Shown: positions 5,473 to 5,849 of the stretch, one piece after another
Layout: every line of letters begins with the position of its first letter
Position numbering within the stretch: position 1 is the first letter of the stretch
Assembly: GCA_900547815.1 (NCBI GenBank)
Contig: URHY01000096.1
Coordinates: 1-5,849 of the forward strand
Origin: an uncultured Solobacterium sp.
GTDB lineage: Bacteria > Bacillota_I > Bacilli_A > Erysipelotrichales > Erysipelotrichaceae
Reading direction: 5' to 3'
Length of the DNA stretch: 5,849 bases
The notes under the pieces: generated by a model
Seen by the model: only the letters and a program-made list of their open reading frames with translations
What the model was told of the DNA's origin: nothing
Databases searched by the model: none
Program-made: the position numbers and the translations under genes

Positions 5473-5807
5473 TATTCTAAACCTCCACTCTCTTCTACTA
5501 CTTCTGTTTGCGTTGAGTTATCCTTTTTAAGCTGCATAAACATTAGTACTAAACATGCACCAAAAATAGATACACCGATCGTACTTATTCCCGAATAAGC
5601 AACTAAGAAAAATCCTGCAACAAATAATGGAATATATTGTTTCTTTCCAATAACAATCATCGTAATTGCAAATCCTAATGCAGGTAGAATATTTCCTGCT
5701 GCGGATAATCCATGAGTAGCCCAAGCCGGCAACATATCAACAAATGCTTGAATAGCTTCTGGCCCAAACAAACATGCGACAAATACAGGAATAAAGGTAA
5801 TCCGCAA
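5472..5807 (-). pseudogene. Truncated PTS mannose-family IIC component (C-terminal part)
   Basis: 111 residues that match the C-terminal part of a IIC permease; intact members have roughly 260. The order is ITFIPVFVACLFGPEAIQAF, then LPAWATHGLSAAGNILPALGFAI, then a membrane segment IPLFVAGFFLVAYSGISTIG and ISIF-type final helix, then a short charged tail. The only in-frame start is a TTG at 5807 with no ribosome site; the codon directly upstream is TAA, and family sequence does not continue beyond it in any frame to the window edge. The N-terminal membrane helices are therefore missing, by insertion or rearrangement. The 3' end is intact and overlaps IID by one base. If a piece of IIC lies beyond the window, the gene is interrupted rather than deleted. 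Confidence 0.8.
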
Positions 5808-5849
5808 TTAGATAGGGTCGACTAAAAGTTGGCTTCAAAAATTATAGGG
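5808..5849. other. Sequence of unknown origin interrupting IIC
   Basis: These 42 nt replace the expected upstream part of the IIC gene. All minus-strand frames contain a stop or fail to resemble IIC. Its position suits the end of an insertion sequence or a recombination junction. I do not recognise a specific element, and too little is visible to find inverted ends. Confidence 0.35.

Noticed and set aside
5472..5807. IIC remnant as a complete small membrane protein
   Set aside because: The TTG start lacks a ribosome site, the preceding codon is a stop, and the sequence begins in the middle of a known permease family.

Overview
The window looks like DNA of a low-G+C Gram-positive bacterium (Bacillota, perhaps a gut Erysipelotrichia or Clostridia member). 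Genes are AT-rich, nearly all have strong GGAGG-type ribosome sites, and the protein families are typical of that group. The species cannot be fixed from the sequence. Two unrelated blocks meet near position 2730-2810.

Block 1 (about 1-2730) is a decayed piece of a conjugative or mobilizable element. On the minus strand, a 569-residue protein with repeated zinc ribbons and an embedded nuclease-like domain overlaps by 11 nt the start of a VirD4/TraG coupling-protein gene. That second gene is broken: it carries a one-base frameshift and then loses its homology near the window edge. Upstream, on the plus strand, is a 65-residue ribbon-helix-helix protein.

The most interesting part is the 320-bp gap between these divergent units (2172-2490). 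A near-consensus minus-strand promoter (2405-2433) would give the zinc-ribbon/traG mRNA a leader of about 227 nt. The leader holds an intrinsic terminator (2206-2242) just before the ribosome site. Inside it, a plus-strand promoter (2271-2299) and terminator (2348-2392) define an antisense RNA of about 87 nt. A leader segment covered by this RNA can pair with the 5' arm of the attenuator. This is the logic of antisense-controlled attenuation known from pT181 and pIP501 replication genes, here placed before a nuclease/coupling-protein operon. A ribbon-helix-helix gene lies divergently next to it.

Block 2 (2810-5807, minus strand) is the end of a tightly packed catabolic operon: mannose-family PTS IIC (only its C-terminal part), IID, a D-2-hydroxyacid dehydrogenase and a DapA-family lyase. 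Together they suggest uptake and phosphorylation of a sugar or sugar acid, followed by a redox step and an aldol cleavage; the substrate is unknown. The IIC gene is cut at about 5807 by an in-frame stop and sequence that does not continue the protein, so the transporter is probably broken here. A perfect 12-bp stem (2687-2728) separates the convergent blocks. No rRNA, tRNA or CRISPR array was seen.
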